64,000 nt of DNA from Vibrio fluminensis (GTDB taxonomy: Bacteria > Pseudomonadota > Gammaproteobacteria > Enterobacterales > Vibrionaceae), in the NCBI RefSeq assembly GCF_015278125.1, contig NZ_JADILO010000002.1, positions 186,001 to 250,000 of the forward strand. Reading direction: 5' to 3'. The translations under genes and the position numbers were made by a program. A model generated the notes under the pieces. That model was not told where the DNA came from. It saw only the letters and a program-made list of their open reading frames with translations, and did not search any database. The stretch's first letter is position 1. Every line of letters begins with the position of its first letter. Below are positions 1 through 8,951 of the stretch, in pieces.

Positions 1-125
1 ACTGGTTCAATGGTTTGCGTATGCCTTCAGTCTTCTGTCAACGCAGCAGTGGTGAGGTTGAAAAGCTGAACGAGTTTGAGTATTCAGACTTTAAGCGCTC
101 GCTTTCACAGTGGGGCGTCAGTTAG
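1..125 (+). CDS. C-terminal end of an unidentified protein (partial)
   Basis: An open frame enters from the left edge and ends at TAG 123-125, giving about 40 residues that finish in FKRSLSQWGVS. It is followed within 20 bases by a GC-rich hairpin with a T-rich tail, as expected for the end of a real transcription unit. The fragment is too short to show a domain and I do not recognise the family. Confidence 0.6.
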   Translation, partial: WFNGLRMPSVFCQRSSGEVEKLNEFEYSDFKRSLSQWGVS

Positions 126-142
126 ATTCTAGTTTGTACTTA

Positions 143-170
143 AAAGCCCGCGAAAGCGGGCTTTGTTTGG
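143..170. terminator. Rho-independent terminator between convergent genes
   Basis: AAAGCCCGC, a GAAA tetraloop and GCGGGCTTT form a perfect 9-bp stem followed by TGTTT. A-rich sequence on the other side lets it also serve the convergent gcvR-like gene, whose stop is at 200. Confidence 0.85.
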
Positions 171-199
171 TTACTCAGAAACGTTATATCGTGGCTTCG

Positions 200-712
200 T
201 TATTGCTGGAGAACCACGCGCGTATCTTCGCTCAGTGATTCTAGCTCTTTGACCACATCTTCGATTTGAACTTCTCTAGGTAATCGCAGTGCAATCTGCG
301 AAGTAAACAGGCTTGAACTCACGCCGCCTCCACCTGCGATAAATACACGTTGGCAATCCATATCAAGGATATCGATACCTTGATTGTCGAGTAGGTGGGT
401 GATTTCATTCACGATACCAGCACGATCATTGGCATCGAGACGAATTTGGAAGATGGTGTCAGCGCAGTGTTGGTGTGCACCAGAGTCAATAACCTGAACC
501 AATAAGTTAGGTTGATCTTTGAATGCTTGTTTAACCAGATCTGCATTCTCACTAGGCAGTTCCACTTTGATAACAGCGGCTACTTGGTCTTCAATAAAAT
601 TCACTTTACTGATTAACCATTTACCACCATTTTCGTGGGTGACCGCGGCGAGTTTTTTAATTGTGGAAGGTGACGCTTTTCCGACAAAGTTTACGATGAA
701 AGTAGTCGTCAT
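200..712 (-). CDS. GcvR-like ACT-domain regulator
   Basis: A 170-residue protein with two ACT-type modules, roughly residues 5-75 and 85-165. The second contains the typical DRAGIVNEITHLLDNQGIDI segment. This layout is that of the glycine cleavage repressor GcvR, which has no DNA-binding domain and works by binding GcvA. I chose ATG 710-712 because AGGAGG lies 6 bases upstream; an upstream in-frame start at 757 has no such support and adds an unlikely N-terminus. The gene stands alone, with about 200 bases between it and the next gene. Regulation of glycine cleavage is inferred from family only; other GcvR paralogues have unknown targets. Confidence 0.8.
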   Translation of the reverse strand: MTTTFIVNFVGKASPSTIKKLAAVTHENGGKWLISKVNFIEDQVAAVIKVELPSENADLVKQAFKDQPNLLVQVIDSGAHQHCADTIFQIRLDANDRAGIVNEITHLLDNQGIDILDMDCQRVFIAGGGGVSSSLFTSQIALRLPREVQIEDVVKELESLSEDTRVVLQQ

Positions 713-911
713 ATGATGCCTCCTGAATGCATTGCGAAGGACAAGTGTACTAAGCAAATATGATAAAGATTTTTGTTTTGCTTTAGATTAAGTGTAGAAC
801 TCAGAGTATTATCCGGTTTGATCTTGATCAATTTTTTGACCTAATCCGTCAACCATACCTAAAGAATCAAACCTTGAGCACAAAATGGTATCTGTATAGT
901 AAGTAAACGTT

Positions 912-1790
912 TTAAAAAGAGATTTCTAATTCGACGCCATAAAATACTTGGTCATAGTCAGCACCAGCATCAAGGGCAAATTGAGCCGCTTCTTGGTTGC
1001 CGAACCAGGGCTGACTACTGTAACTTAAACTGGCGCTTCCGCCCCACGCATCAGTGACCCAACCATGGATGTGCCCGACAGGATTAAGAAAGAAGAGCGT
1101 CACGCTGCCCATTGAATCTGACCCCCACACTTGACCGCCATTGGCGACAATATCCTGCTCAGCTTCAAACATTAACTCACCGACTACCGAGCCAAAGAAT
1201 GGAGTGATGAACAAGTCTTGCCATGATGGCACTTCTGCAAAAGCTTCGACCCCATATTCCCAGAAAAATGTAGAAAGGAATGCAGAGTAGAGGAATGAAT
1301 CGAACTCATCATAGCCAGCATGACGAGCAGCGGTGTAGTAAACGCCACCAAAATAGGGGTGCATAATGTAATTCAGAAAATGTTCGTCACGATCCCAAAC
1401 GGGCCCTTCCTTGACGTTGTCCAGCCACTTTTGCCCAAGGTTAGAGACGCTGCGGTCATCATCGTCCCACTTGGTAATTGACTCAGGTAGCAATGTCATC
1501 AAGCCAACAGTCACTACGCTCAATCCTAGAATGGTATAAGTCTGCTCTTTGAGATACTCAAAATCGGGCTCGGTAGAAATTTGTAGGTAACGTGGCGGTG
1601 AATCGAGATCTAGCCCGTTTTCGTCACTATTTAATGCGTTAAAGTCTTGAAAAGAGTAGAAGCGAGCTTCAGGACTGATTACACTGTGATCATCAAAGTT
1701 AATGGTATGCAATGGCTCTAGGTCGCTGCACACAGCGCCGGTAGATAGCGAAATAGAAAAAGCCAAAGTGGCAAAACGTCTTTTAAGCAC
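912..1790 (-). CDS. DUF3943 envelope protein
   Basis: About 292 residues beginning with a signal peptide (LKRRFATLAFSISLSTGAVCS). The central block around residues 130-215 (WDRDEHFLNYIMHPYFGG, then FSSFFWEY-like and PSWQDLFITPFFGSVVGE segments) is the conserved core of DUF3943. Function is unknown; family members are predicted periplasmic or outer-membrane proteins. Start choice: GTG at 1788-1790 has GGAG 6 bases upstream, while ATG at 1802, four codons earlier, has no ribosome-binding site and forms part of that Shine-Dalgarno. No operon partner is visible. Confidence 0.8.
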   Translation of the reverse strand: MLKRRFATLAFSISLSTGAVCSDLEPLHTINFDDHSVISPEARFYSFQDFNALNSDENGLDLDSPPRYLQISTEPDFEYLKEQTYTILGLSVVTVGLMTLLPESITKWDDDDRSVSNLGQKWLDNVKEGPVWDRDEHFLNYIMHPYFGGVYYTAARHAGYDEFDSFLYSAFLSTFFWEYGVEAFAEVPSWQDLFITPFFGSVVGELMFEAEQDIVANGGQVWGSDSMGSVTLFFLNPVGHIHGWVTDAWGGSASLSYSSQPWFGNQEAAQFALDAGADYDQVFYGVELEISF

Positions 1791-1932
1791 AACGCGCTCC
1801 ATCGTTATTATTGTTGGCTGAGGCTAGAGACAACTCATTCCGTGTTTTACTTAGTGTAGTCAACCAAATTGAAATAAATAGCGATAGGTTGCGGAAATCT
1901 GCTGGATATCAACTTTCTGCGAAAAGGAAATT

Positions 1933-3171
1933 ATGTTGAAAATCGCAATGTTAAGTACAGGCGAAGAAGTTTTGCATGGCGATATCGTCGATACGAATGC
2001 TTCATGGTTATCAGAATTATTCTTCCAACAAGGTTTTCCTTTAACGAAACGTTCAACCGTAGGTGATACGTTTAATGGTTTGGTTGAAGAGTTGCTTATG
2101 CTCAGTTTTAACTGTGATGTTGTCGTAGTTAATGGTGGCTTAGGCCCAACAAGTGATGATTTAAGTACCGAAGCGGCGGCAACGGCGGCAGAAGTTGATT
2201 TGGAGTTGTCCGCTCTGTGGCTTGAGCGCTTGCAGCAGTTTTTTGCTTCGCGCAATATGAGTATGCCAGAGAGCAATCGCAAACAAGCGATGTTACCAGC
2301 GGGATCAACCTTAATTGATAACCCGATTGGTACCGCATGCGGCTTTAAAATGCACATTAATGATTGCCTATTTTATTTCACCCCTGGCGTGCCAAGTGAG
2401 TTTAAGCGCATGGTTAGCGAGCAAATCGTACCGGATTTACAACGCCTCTATGTCAATGTTGAAGGGCTTGATTGCGCTAAAATCTATACCTTTGGAACCT
2501 CCGAGTCTGGACTGTCTGATAAACTGGATAAACTGCAACTGCCACAAGGTTACCAACTGGGTTATCGTTCTTATCTGCCATACATTGAAGTTAAGCTGTT
2601 TGGCCCGAAAGATGATTTAGATACCCGCCTTAAACTGATGCAGCTTATTTTCAAGCTAATCGAGCCAAATGTTGTCAGTATTGATCAGCCGATGTCAGAC
2701 CATGTGGGACAATTAATTGCGGAAAGAAAACTTTCTATTTCTTTAGCCGAGCGTTCAACTCACGGCAGTTTAGCCAACTGGCTCCATTCCAATCCAAACG
2801 CGCATGAATATTGTGGTCATGGCTGGGTTTTAGGCGGCAAGGTGAATGTAGGCGTCAGCGAAGCTGATATTTTGGCTGAAACTCTGGCTCTTGCTGGCGC
2901 CACTAAAGACAAGTGTTCAACGGAAATTGCTATTGTGTCGGGCCATTTAGTTGAAAACACTTTTGCTGTAGCGATCGCGGCTCCAGAAGGAGAATGGGGG
3001 CAGGTATTAACGTTTAATCGACGTTTTACTGCAGAGGATCAACAGACATTGATCACCACGGTTTGTGCCGACATGCTGCGTCGTTATCTATCTAACAACT
3101 CTATGTTCGCTAGTTACAGTTCATTGAAACGAGAAAAAGAGATACATGTTCCTAGAAGTGTACTTGGTTGA
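1933..3171 (+). CDS. CinA-family protein (YfaY-like)
   Basis: 412 residues. Residues 1-165 form the MoCF/CinA-N domain: it opens LKIAMLSTGEEVLHGDIVDTN and carries VVVNGGLGPTSDDLSTEA, the signature of CinA nucleotide-pyrophosphatase domains. The C-terminal part (about 270-412) aligns with the CinA-C/PncC amidase domain, but the catalytic AESCTGG-type motif reads AERSTHGS, so nicotinamide-nucleotide amidase activity is probably lost. E. coli YfaY, encoded beside nrdAB-yfaE, is a similar full-length but degenerate member, so the position here fits orthology. AAAGGAA lies just upstream of ATG 1933. The 910-1930 region is divergent, so it is probably transcribed from its own promoter. Confidence 0.85.
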   Translation: MLKIAMLSTGEEVLHGDIVDTNASWLSELFFQQGFPLTKRSTVGDTFNGLVEELLMLSFNCDVVVVNGGLGPTSDDLSTEAAATAAEVDLELSALWLERLQQFFASRNMSMPESNRKQAMLPAGSTLIDNPIGTACGFKMHINDCLFYFTPGVPSEFKRMVSEQIVPDLQRLYVNVEGLDCAKIYTFGTSESGLSDKLDKLQLPQGYQLGYRSYLPYIEVKLFGPKDDLDTRLKLMQLIFKLIEPNVVSIDQPMSDHVGQLIAERKLSISLAERSTHGSLANWLHSNPNAHEYCGHGWVLGGKVNVGVSEADILAETLALAGATKDKCSTEIAIVSGHLVENTFAVAIAAPEGEWGQVLTFNRRFTAEDQQTLITTVCADMLRRYLSNNSMFASYSSLKREKEIHVPRSVLG

Positions 3172-3346
3172 TCTTATTCACTTATTGCACGACGAACTGA
3201 GTTCTGTTTGTGCTTATACGAAAATCTTCTAAGTGCTATGTGTATGATATCTAATCTATTAATTAAGATTCTTCAAATTGATACAGGATCTTTGGAAAAT
3301 AGATCTTAAACTAAAAGTCTGGGCAGAAACGCACAAGGAGGGTGGT

Positions 3347-3604
3347 ATGTTTCAGCAGTCTAAGATTTTGGTTTGGTATCAAGTAGCGAGTCAAAAGGTA
3401 GTGTTAGGCGAGGCATTTAACTCAAGCCATTACGATGTGCACTCACTGTGGCGAAAAGCGCCAGAAGAAAGTGAACCTTCTCAAAGTATGGGCTTTCGCT
3501 TGTCATTGTTTGATGATGGTGGGCGAGAAATTGCAGGAAAAGCAATTTCTATGGGTACTGCAGATGAGTTACTTTCAGGCGCACCTCTTAACCAAGTATC
3601 GTAA
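3347..3604 (+). CDS. Small conserved hypothetical protein
   Basis: 85 residues from ATG 3347, which has an ideal AAGGAGG 5 bases upstream; an in-frame start at 3278 lacks this and would add a poor N-terminus. The product is soluble, with no signal peptide or metal motif; it contains GFRLSLFDDGGREIAGKAIS. Fold and function are not recognised. It lies between cinA-like and the convergent yfaE and ends before a strong bidirectional terminator. Confidence 0.65.
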   Translation: MFQQSKILVWYQVASQKVVLGEAFNSSHYDVHSLWRKAPEESEPSQSMGFRLSLFDDGGREIAGKAISMGTADELLSGAPLNQVS

Positions 3605-3632
3605 CCCCACAAACTTCACTGAGACCAAATAG

Positions 3633-3661
3633 AAAAAGACCAGTCAAATGACTGGTCTTTT
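3633..3661. terminator. Bidirectional Rho-independent terminator
   Basis: AAAAGACCAGTCA, a two-base loop and TGACTGGTCTTTT form a near-perfect hairpin with A and T tracts on both sides, between the convergent 85-residue gene and yfaE. Confidence 0.9.
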
Positions 3662-3676
3662 ACTTTCTAGCTTCGA

Positions 3677-3955
3677 TTAAGCACGTTTCTCTTTGAGCTT
3701 ATATACCACATCTTCGAGCTCAACATCGCTCTTGGCACGGGTAATACAAGGTAAGATTTCGTCTGCTTGAGTATAAGCCATGGCAAAACCAACGTATTCA
3801 ACATCACCAGACTTCAGTTTGCAGCGACAAGCGCCACAGTGTCCGTCTCGGCAATTGTACTCCACTTCAATCCCAGCTTGCTCCATGGTTTCCAGTAGAG
3901 TGTTGCTTGGGTTAGAAGCGATATTAACGATACCGTTGATTTTGATGCTAGGCAT
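3677..3955 (-). CDS. yfaE: 2Fe-2S ferredoxin YfaE, RNR cofactor maintenance
   Basis: 92 residues of plant-type 2Fe-2S ferredoxin. Cluster ligands are Cys in CRDGHCGACRC (C-x4-C-x2-C) and the distal Cys in DEILPCITRA. YfaE supplies electrons to rebuild the diferric-tyrosyl cofactor of NrdB. Its ATG overlaps the nrdB stop by one base (TAATG), so translation is probably coupled. Third gene of the nrdA-nrdB-yfaE operon. Confidence 0.93.
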   Translation of the reverse strand: MPSIKINGIVNIASNPSNTLLETMEQAGIEVEYNCRDGHCGACRCKLKSGDVEYVGFAMAYTQADEILPCITRAKSDVELEDVVYKLKEKRA

Positions 3956-5088
3956 TAAAGTTCGAAGTCCTTAAAGTCGTCTGCTTTAACGTCACTTTCA
4001 ATCTGACCAACGAGGTAAGATGAAATCTCCGCTTCTTGAGGCGCAACTTGTACATTGTCTGAAGACAACCAAGCATTGATCCAAGGAATCGGGTTAGACG
4101 TCGCTTCTGGGTAAGCGGCTGGTAGACCAACAGCTTGCATACGTACGTTGGTGATGTACTCAACGTATTGGCACAGAATGTCTTTGTTCAAACCGATCAT
4201 TGAGCCGTCTTTGAATAGGTATTCTGCCCACTCTTTTTCTTGCTCAGCTGCTTCTTTGAATAGATCGAAACACTCTTGCTTACACTCTTCAGCCACTTGC
4301 ATGAATGAGAAGTCATCTTGACCGTTACGCAACAAGTTAATCATGTGCTGTGTGCCAGTCAGGTGTAGCGCTTCATCACGAGCGATTAGCTTGATGATTT
4401 TCGCGTTACCTTCCATTAGCTCACGCTCTGCGAATGCAAATGAACAAGCAAAACTTACGTAGAAACGAATCGCTTCTAGTGCGTTGACTGACATTAGACA
4501 CACGTAAAGTTTCTTTTTCAGATCGTATAGGCTGATCTTAACTTCTTCGTCACCAATCATGTGAGTACCTTCACCTAAGCGATGGTAGTCATTGGTCATC
4601 TGAATGAGGTCATCGTAGTAGTGAGCAATGTCTTTAGCACGCTTTAGGATGTGCTCGTTCTCAACGATGTCATCAAATACGATGCCTGGATCGTTGACGA
4701 TGTTACGAATAATGTGTGTGTATGAACGTGAGTGAATCGTCTCAGAGAATGACCAAGTTTCAATCCACGTTTCTAGCTCTGGTAGTGATACTAGAGGTAG
4801 TAGGGCAACGTTCGGGCTACGACCTTGGATAGAATCCAAAAGCGTTTGGTATTTTAAGTTCGAGATGAAAATGTGCTTTTCATGATCTGGAAGCTTGTTG
4901 TAATCGATACGATCGCTTGATACATCGACTTCTTCTGGGCGCCAGAAGAAAGAAAGCTGCTTTTCAATCAGCTTTTCAAAGATCTCAAATTTTTGCTGGT
5001 CGTAACGCGCTACGTTAACCGATTGACCAAGGAACATTGGTTCTTTTAGTTGGTCATTTTTGTTTTGGTTAAAAGTACTGTAAGCCAT
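3955..5088 (-). CDS. nrdB: Ribonucleotide reductase class Ia beta subunit NrdB
   Basis: 377 residues, normal for class Ia R2. Diiron ligands and the radical tyrosine are in [10 protein letters not shown] (Glu-x2-His-x3-Tyr); the later pair is in RDEALHLTG, with the other acidic ligands in the four-helix core. The protein stores the tyrosyl radical used by NrdA to make deoxynucleotides. It follows nrdA after about 80 bases containing a hairpin and overlaps yfaE by one base. Confidence 0.97.
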   Translation of the reverse strand: MAYSTFNQNKNDQLKEPMFLGQSVNVARYDQQKFEIFEKLIEKQLSFFWRPEEVDVSSDRIDYNKLPDHEKHIFISNLKYQTLLDSIQGRSPNVALLPLVSLPELETWIETWSFSETIHSRSYTHIIRNIVNDPGIVFDDIVENEHILKRAKDIAHYYDDLIQMTNDYHRLGEGTHMIGDEEVKISLYDLKKKLYVCLMSVNALEAIRFYVSFACSFAFAERELMEGNAKIIKLIARDEALHLTGTQHMINLLRNGQDDFSFMQVAEECKQECFDLFKEAAEQEKEWAEYLFKDGSMIGLNKDILCQYVEYITNVRMQAVGLPAAYPEATSNPIPWINAWLSSDNVQVAPQEAEISSYLVGQIESDVKADDFKDFEL

Positions 5089-5108
5089 GATGCCTCAATT
5101 CCTTTTAA

Positions 5109-5129
5109 GCCCCTCGAAGCTCAAGGGGC
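5109..5129 (-). other. nrdA-nrdB intergenic hairpin
   Basis: GCCCCT and AGGGGC form a six-pair stem that can extend inside the loop. There is no T tract, so it is more likely an RNA-processing or stability element within the nrdAB mRNA than a terminator. Inference only. Confidence 0.4.
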
Positions 5130-5171
5130 AAATGTTCGTTAAAGAAAAGTGTTTTCGACTTCAGACCTAAA

Positions 5172-7454
5172 TTAGATCTTACAACCGCCGCCTGCACAAT
5201 CGTCATCAGCAGGTTGAACTGCATCTTTCTGATCGTCTTTCGCACCATCACGAGTGTTATGGTAGTAAAGCGTTTTTACACCAAACTTGTATGCAGTGAG
5301 CAGGTCTTTAAGCAACTTAGTCATAGGCACTTTGCCACTTTCAAAGCTACTTGGGTCGTAGTTAGTGTTCGCTGAAATAGCTTGGTCTACGAACTTCTGC
5401 ATAATACCAACTAGGTGCAGGTAACCATCGTTTGAACCGATGTTCCATAGCAACTCGTAGTTGTCTTTTAGGTTAACGAAATCCGGCACAACTTGTTTCA
5501 AGATACCGTCTTTAGACGCTTTCACTGAAACATAACCACGTGGTGGCTCGATACCGTTAGTTGCGTTTGAAATCTGAGATGAAGTCTCAGAAGGCATTAG
5601 CGCAGTCAGTGTCGAGTTACGTAGACCATGTTCCATGATCTCTTTACGTAGTTCATCCCAATCGTAGTGCAATGGTTCATCACAGATTAGGTCGATGTCT
5701 TTCTTGTAAGTGTCGATAGGTAATAGGCCTTTCGCGTAGTTCGTTTCATTGAACAGAGGACACTTACCTTGCTCTTTCGCAAGTTCCACAGACGCTTTCA
5801 ATAGGTGGTATTGAATTGCTTCAAACGTACGGTGAGTTAGACCGTTCGCGCTGCCATCAGAGTATTTCACGCCATGCTTCGCTAGGTAGTAGGCAAAGTT
5901 GATGACACCGACACCTAGAGTACGGCGGTTCATGGTTGACTTGTACGCCGCTGGAAGCGGGTAGTCTTGGTAATCTAGTAGTGCATCTAGTGCACGAACA
6001 ACCAGCTCAGACAGCTCTTTTAGGTCATCAAGTTCTTTGATTGCACCTAGGTTGAATGCTGAAAGTGTACATAGCGCAATCTCACCTGAGTCGTCTTCAA
6101 CGTTAACCAGTGGTTTAGTTGGTAGAGCGATTTCTAAGCATAGGTTTGATTGACGTACCGGTGCGACTTCAGAATCAAATGGGCTGTGAGTGTTACAGTG
6201 GTCCACGTTTTGAATGTAGATACGACCCGTTGAAGCACGCTCTTGCATAAGCAGAGAGAACATTTCAATTGCTTTAACGGTTTCTTTCTTAACTGAAGGA
6301 TCGTTCTCATATTTCACGTACAGACGTTCGAACTCAGCTTGGTTCTCAAAGAACGCATCGTAAAGTCCTGGTACATCTGATGGTGAGAATAGGGTGATGT
6401 TGCCACCTTCTACTAAACGTTGGTACATCAGTTTGTTTAACTGAACACCGTAGTCCATATGACGAACACGGTTTTCTTCTACACCGCGGTTGTTCTTTAG
6501 CACTAATAGTGAACGCGCTTCACCGTGCCACATTGGGTAGAACACGGTCGCAGCGCCGCCACGAACACCACCTTGTGAACAACATTTTACTGCTGTTTGG
6601 AAGTATTTGTAGAACGGAATACAACCAGTGTGGAATGCTTCACCGCCGCGAATCTCAGAGCCCAATGCGCGAATACGACCAGCGTTGATACCGATACCAG
6701 CGCGTTGAGAAACGTAACGCACGATAGAGCTTGCTGTTGCGTTAATTGAATCAAGGCTGTCACCACATTCGATCAGTACGCACGAGCTGAACTGACGAGT
6801 AGGGGTACGTACACCAGACATAATTGGTGTAGGTAGAGAAATCTTGAATGTTGAAGTCGCATCGTAGAAACGTTTGATGTAGTCAAGACGCGTCTCTTTC
6901 GGATACTTCGCGAATAGACATGCTGCTACAAGAATGTATAGGAACTGCGCACTTTCATAGATTTCGCCAGACACACGGTTTTGAACGAAGTATTTACCTT
7001 CAAGTTGCTTAACCGCTGCGTAAGAAAAATCAAGATCACGGTCGTGCTGAATGTAAGCATCAAGCTCTTCAAGTTCAGCCTTGGTGTAATCTACGAGAAT
7101 GTGTTGGTCATACTTACCCATTTCCACCAAATGTGACACATGATCGTATAGCGCTGGTGGCTCATATTGACCATAAGCTTTCTTACGTAGGTGGAATACC
7201 GCCAAGCGTGCTGCTAAGTACTGATAATCTGGAGTTTCTTCAGATATCAGATCCGCTGCAGACTTGATGATAGTCTCGTGAATGTCGGATGTAGTAATAC
7301 CGTCGTAGAACTGAATGTGAGCTCTTAGTTCTACTTGCGATACTGAAACGTTGTCTAGACCCTCTGCCGCCCAAGTGATTACACGGTGCAGTTTCTCTAG
7401 ATCAATAGTTTCTTTTCGGCCATCACGCTTAGTGACAGTGAGTTGTTGTTTCAT
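5172..7454 (-). CDS. nrdA: Ribonucleotide reductase class Ia alpha subunit NrdA
   Basis: 760 residues, the usual R1 length. An ATP-cone domain occupies about residues 1-95 (opens LTVTKRDGRKETIDLEKLHR), so dATP feedback is expected. The catalytic barrel includes FSSCVLIECGDS and NLCLEIALPT with the active-site cysteines, and the C-terminal tail CAGGGCKI holds the redox pair re-reduced by thioredoxin or glutaredoxin. First gene of nrdA-nrdB-yfaE. NrdR boxes and a DnaA box lie in the upstream 200 bases. Confidence 0.97.
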   Translation of the reverse strand: MKQQLTVTKRDGRKETIDLEKLHRVITWAAEGLDNVSVSQVELRAHIQFYDGITTSDIHETIIKSAADLISEETPDYQYLAARLAVFHLRKKAYGQYEPPALYDHVSHLVEMGKYDQHILVDYTKAELEELDAYIQHDRDLDFSYAAVKQLEGKYFVQNRVSGEIYESAQFLYILVAACLFAKYPKETRLDYIKRFYDATSTFKISLPTPIMSGVRTPTRQFSSCVLIECGDSLDSINATASSIVRYVSQRAGIGINAGRIRALGSEIRGGEAFHTGCIPFYKYFQTAVKCCSQGGVRGGAATVFYPMWHGEARSLLVLKNNRGVEENRVRHMDYGVQLNKLMYQRLVEGGNITLFSPSDVPGLYDAFFENQAEFERLYVKYENDPSVKKETVKAIEMFSLLMQERASTGRIYIQNVDHCNTHSPFDSEVAPVRQSNLCLEIALPTKPLVNVEDDSGEIALCTLSAFNLGAIKELDDLKELSELVVRALDALLDYQDYPLPAAYKSTMNRRTLGVGVINFAYYLAKHGVKYSDGSANGLTHRTFEAIQYHLLKASVELAKEQGKCPLFNETNYAKGLLPIDTYKKDIDLICDEPLHYDWDELRKEIMEHGLRNSTLTALMPSETSSQISNATNGIEPPRGYVSVKASKDGILKQVVPDFVNLKDNYELLWNIGSNDGYLHLVGIMQKFVDQAISANTNYDPSSFESGKVPMTKLLKDLLTAYKFGVKTLYYHNTRDGAKDDQKDAVQPADDDCAGGGCKI

Positions 7455-7549
7455 TCTGATTCATTTCCCTAACAAAACTGATGAAAGCCGCATTTTTATG
7501 TAATTCTTGTAAATTATATTTTGGCTTTGCGATCAAAATCTATCTGTTA

Positions 7550-7555
7550 ATTATA
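7550..7555 (-). promoter_or_regulatory. Putative nrdA -10 element
   Basis: On the minus strand this reads TATAAT, about 95 bases upstream of the nrdA start. No strong -35 is present; the NrdR box nearest to it occupies the -35/spacer zone, as expected for a repressor-controlled promoter. Confidence 0.45.
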
Positions 7556-7561
7556 GTGCAA

Positions 7562-7609
7562 ACACAAGATATAGGGGTTATATGGTTTGCGGGTTACAAG
7601 ATAGTGCTA
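7562..7609 (-). promoter_or_regulatory. Tandem NrdR boxes upstream of nrdA
   Basis: Two sites fit the NrdR consensus acaCwAtATaTwGtgt: 7562-7577 (ACACAAGATATAGGGG) and 7594-7609 (TTACAAGATAGTGCTA). Their conserved C residues are exactly 32 bp apart, about three helical turns, the spacing typical of cooperative NrdR sites in front of nrd operons. They lie just upstream of the putative -10. Confidence 0.75.
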
Positions 7610-7646
7610 TCAGCGTTTTTTTTCAAGCTGAAGATCTTGGAGTTCC

Positions 7647-7655
7647 TGTGGATAA
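7647..7655 (-). promoter_or_regulatory. Consensus DnaA box upstream of nrdA
   Basis: TGTGGATAA on the plus strand is the complement of the perfect R-type DnaA box TTATCCACA. DnaA-ATP regulates nrdAB in E. coli through boxes in the same region, so a replication-linked input is plausible. Confidence 0.6.
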
Positions 7656-7907
7656 CTGGTTAATTAAAAAAAATCTGTAAGTAAACACTAACCGATGAGA
7701 TTAGGCGTGGCGCGCGTGTAGAAAAGTTGGTTTTTTGGTTTGCTTCTTTGTTAACCGCAATGAAAAAAAAATATCTTGATCTTAGACAAAAAAAGGGAAC
7801 CTATTTCTCACTGTATATTATGGAATCTATCGCACGTAAATCGTGCAAATTGAATAGGGCGCGTATATCTTTCGTGGTTAAATTTTGTTCGAGATAAGCA
7901 CGCCCTT

Positions 7908-7938
7908 AAAAAGGCGGGCACCATGTGCTACCGCCTTT
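7908..7938 (-). terminator. ubiG terminator
   Basis: On the minus strand, AAAGGCGG and CCGCCTTTTT pair around a loop that itself holds GCAC/GTGC, just past the ubiG stop. The T5 run follows on the minus strand. Confidence 0.85.
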
Positions 7939-7960
7939 GATTGTTTAAAGTGTGACCAAG

Positions 7961-8668
7961 TTAGAATTTGCGAGTATGGACGATGTAATTGACATCAACA
8001 TTTCGACCTAGCTTATAGCTGTCAGTTAACGGATTGTAGTGCAGCCCTGTGATGCCGTATTCAATAAGATCCGTTTGATCGATCATTTTGATCATTTCAG
8101 AAGGGCGAATGAATTTTTCATGGTCGTGAGTGCCTTCTGGGACAATTTTTAGTAGCTTTTCTGCGCCTACAATTGCAAACAGGTATGATTTAATGTTGCG
8201 GTTCAGCGTTGAGAAGAAAACGTGACCACCTGGTTTAACAAGAGCTGCACAGGATTTGATAACCGAAAGCGGGTCAGGTACGTGCTCAAGCATCTCCATA
8301 CAAGTCACGACATCATAGTGGGCAGGGTGCAGTTCAGCATGATCTTCGATGGTGCTTTGAATGTATGTTAGCTTGGTGCCAGTTTCTAATGCGTGTAAAC
8401 GCGCGACTTCTAATGGTTCTTTACCCATATCAAGTCCAGTGACGATTGCGCCTTCTTTCGCCATACTCTCAGCTAATATGCCACCACCACAACCCACATC
8501 TAATACGGTTTTACCAAAGAGACCGTCAGCATTGTCTAAGACATAGTTAAGACGGAGTGGGTTAATTTGGTGAAGAGGTTTAAATTCACCTTCTAAGTCC
8601 CACCAACGGGAAGCCATCTCTTCAAACTTCTTGATCTCGTTTGGATCTACGTTTTGTTGTTTTGTCAT
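7961..8668 (-). CDS. ubiG: Ubiquinone biosynthesis O-methyltransferase UbiG
   Basis: 235 residues of class I SAM methyltransferase. The SAM-binding motif I is [16 protein letters not shown], followed by an acidic residue in GLDMGKEP, and [10 protein letters not shown] is the UbiG/Coq3 signature. It makes both O-methylations of ubiquinone synthesis. The start at 8668 ([12 protein letters not shown]) matches the usual UbiG N-terminus; longer in-frame starts up to 8731 run into the intergenic region. Divergent from gyrA. Confidence 0.95.
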   Translation of the reverse strand: MTKQQNVDPNEIKKFEEMASRWWDLEGEFKPLHQINPLRLNYVLDNADGLFGKTVLDVGCGGGILAESMAKEGAIVTGLDMGKEPLEVARLHALETGTKLTYIQSTIEDHAELHPAHYDVVTCMEMLEHVPDPLSVIKSCAALVKPGGHVFFSTLNRNIKSYLFAIVGAEKLLKIVPEGTHDHEKFIRPSEMIKMIDQTDLIEYGITGLHYNPLTDSYKLGRNVDVNYIVHTRKF

Positions 8669-8893
8669 AATCCATTTATCTAATTGGCAAACTTCGCTTG
8701 GCATTATAACGGTAAATACTAACCTCTCCAAAATGATTGGTTATTTAACTGCGTTGTGGCGATAAATTGACCATTTTTCAATGTGGTATGCAAGTTATGT
8801 GCAAATAGTCGCCAGTTGATTCACAACCGACCTCACAACCTGATAAAAGGAGAGGGAAAGTGATGCCGAAGTGATGATTTGTGTGTTATATTT

Positions 8894-8922
8894 TTGCACC
8901 TTACACGTATCGTATTTACGAT
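8894..8922 (+). promoter_or_regulatory. Putative gyrA promoter
   Basis: TTGCAC (8894-8899), a 17-base spacer, then TACGAT (8917-8922). Transcription would begin near 8929, leaving a leader of only about 20 bases before gyrA. Confidence 0.5.
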
Positions 8923-8939
8923 CTGATAATAGAGGGATA

Positions 8940-8951
8940 ATGGCTCTATGA
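8940..8951 (+). other. Three-codon ORF overlapping the gyrA start
   Basis: ATG GCT CTA TGA (Met-Ala-Leu-stop) sits 3-4 bases after AGAGGG, and its TGA overlaps the gyrA ATG as ATGA. The only Shine-Dalgarno for gyrA is thus closer to this mini-ORF than to gyrA, whose spacing is about 12 bases. Whether it is translated is unknown. Confidence 0.4.

Larger units (their letters stand above)
7455..7907. other. nrdA upstream regulatory region without genes
   Basis: AT-rich stretch between nrdA and the ubiG terminator. It holds the putative nrdA promoter, two NrdR boxes and a DnaA box (listed separately). It also has a small inverted repeat GCACG-N5-CGTGC at 7832-7846 of unknown role. A 60-codon open frame at 7481-7663 has no ribosome-binding site and is not supported. 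Confidence 0.6.

Noticed and set aside
7481..7663. 60-codon ORF upstream of nrdA
   Set aside because: Overlaps NrdR and DnaA sites, has no ribosome-binding site and low-complexity composition.
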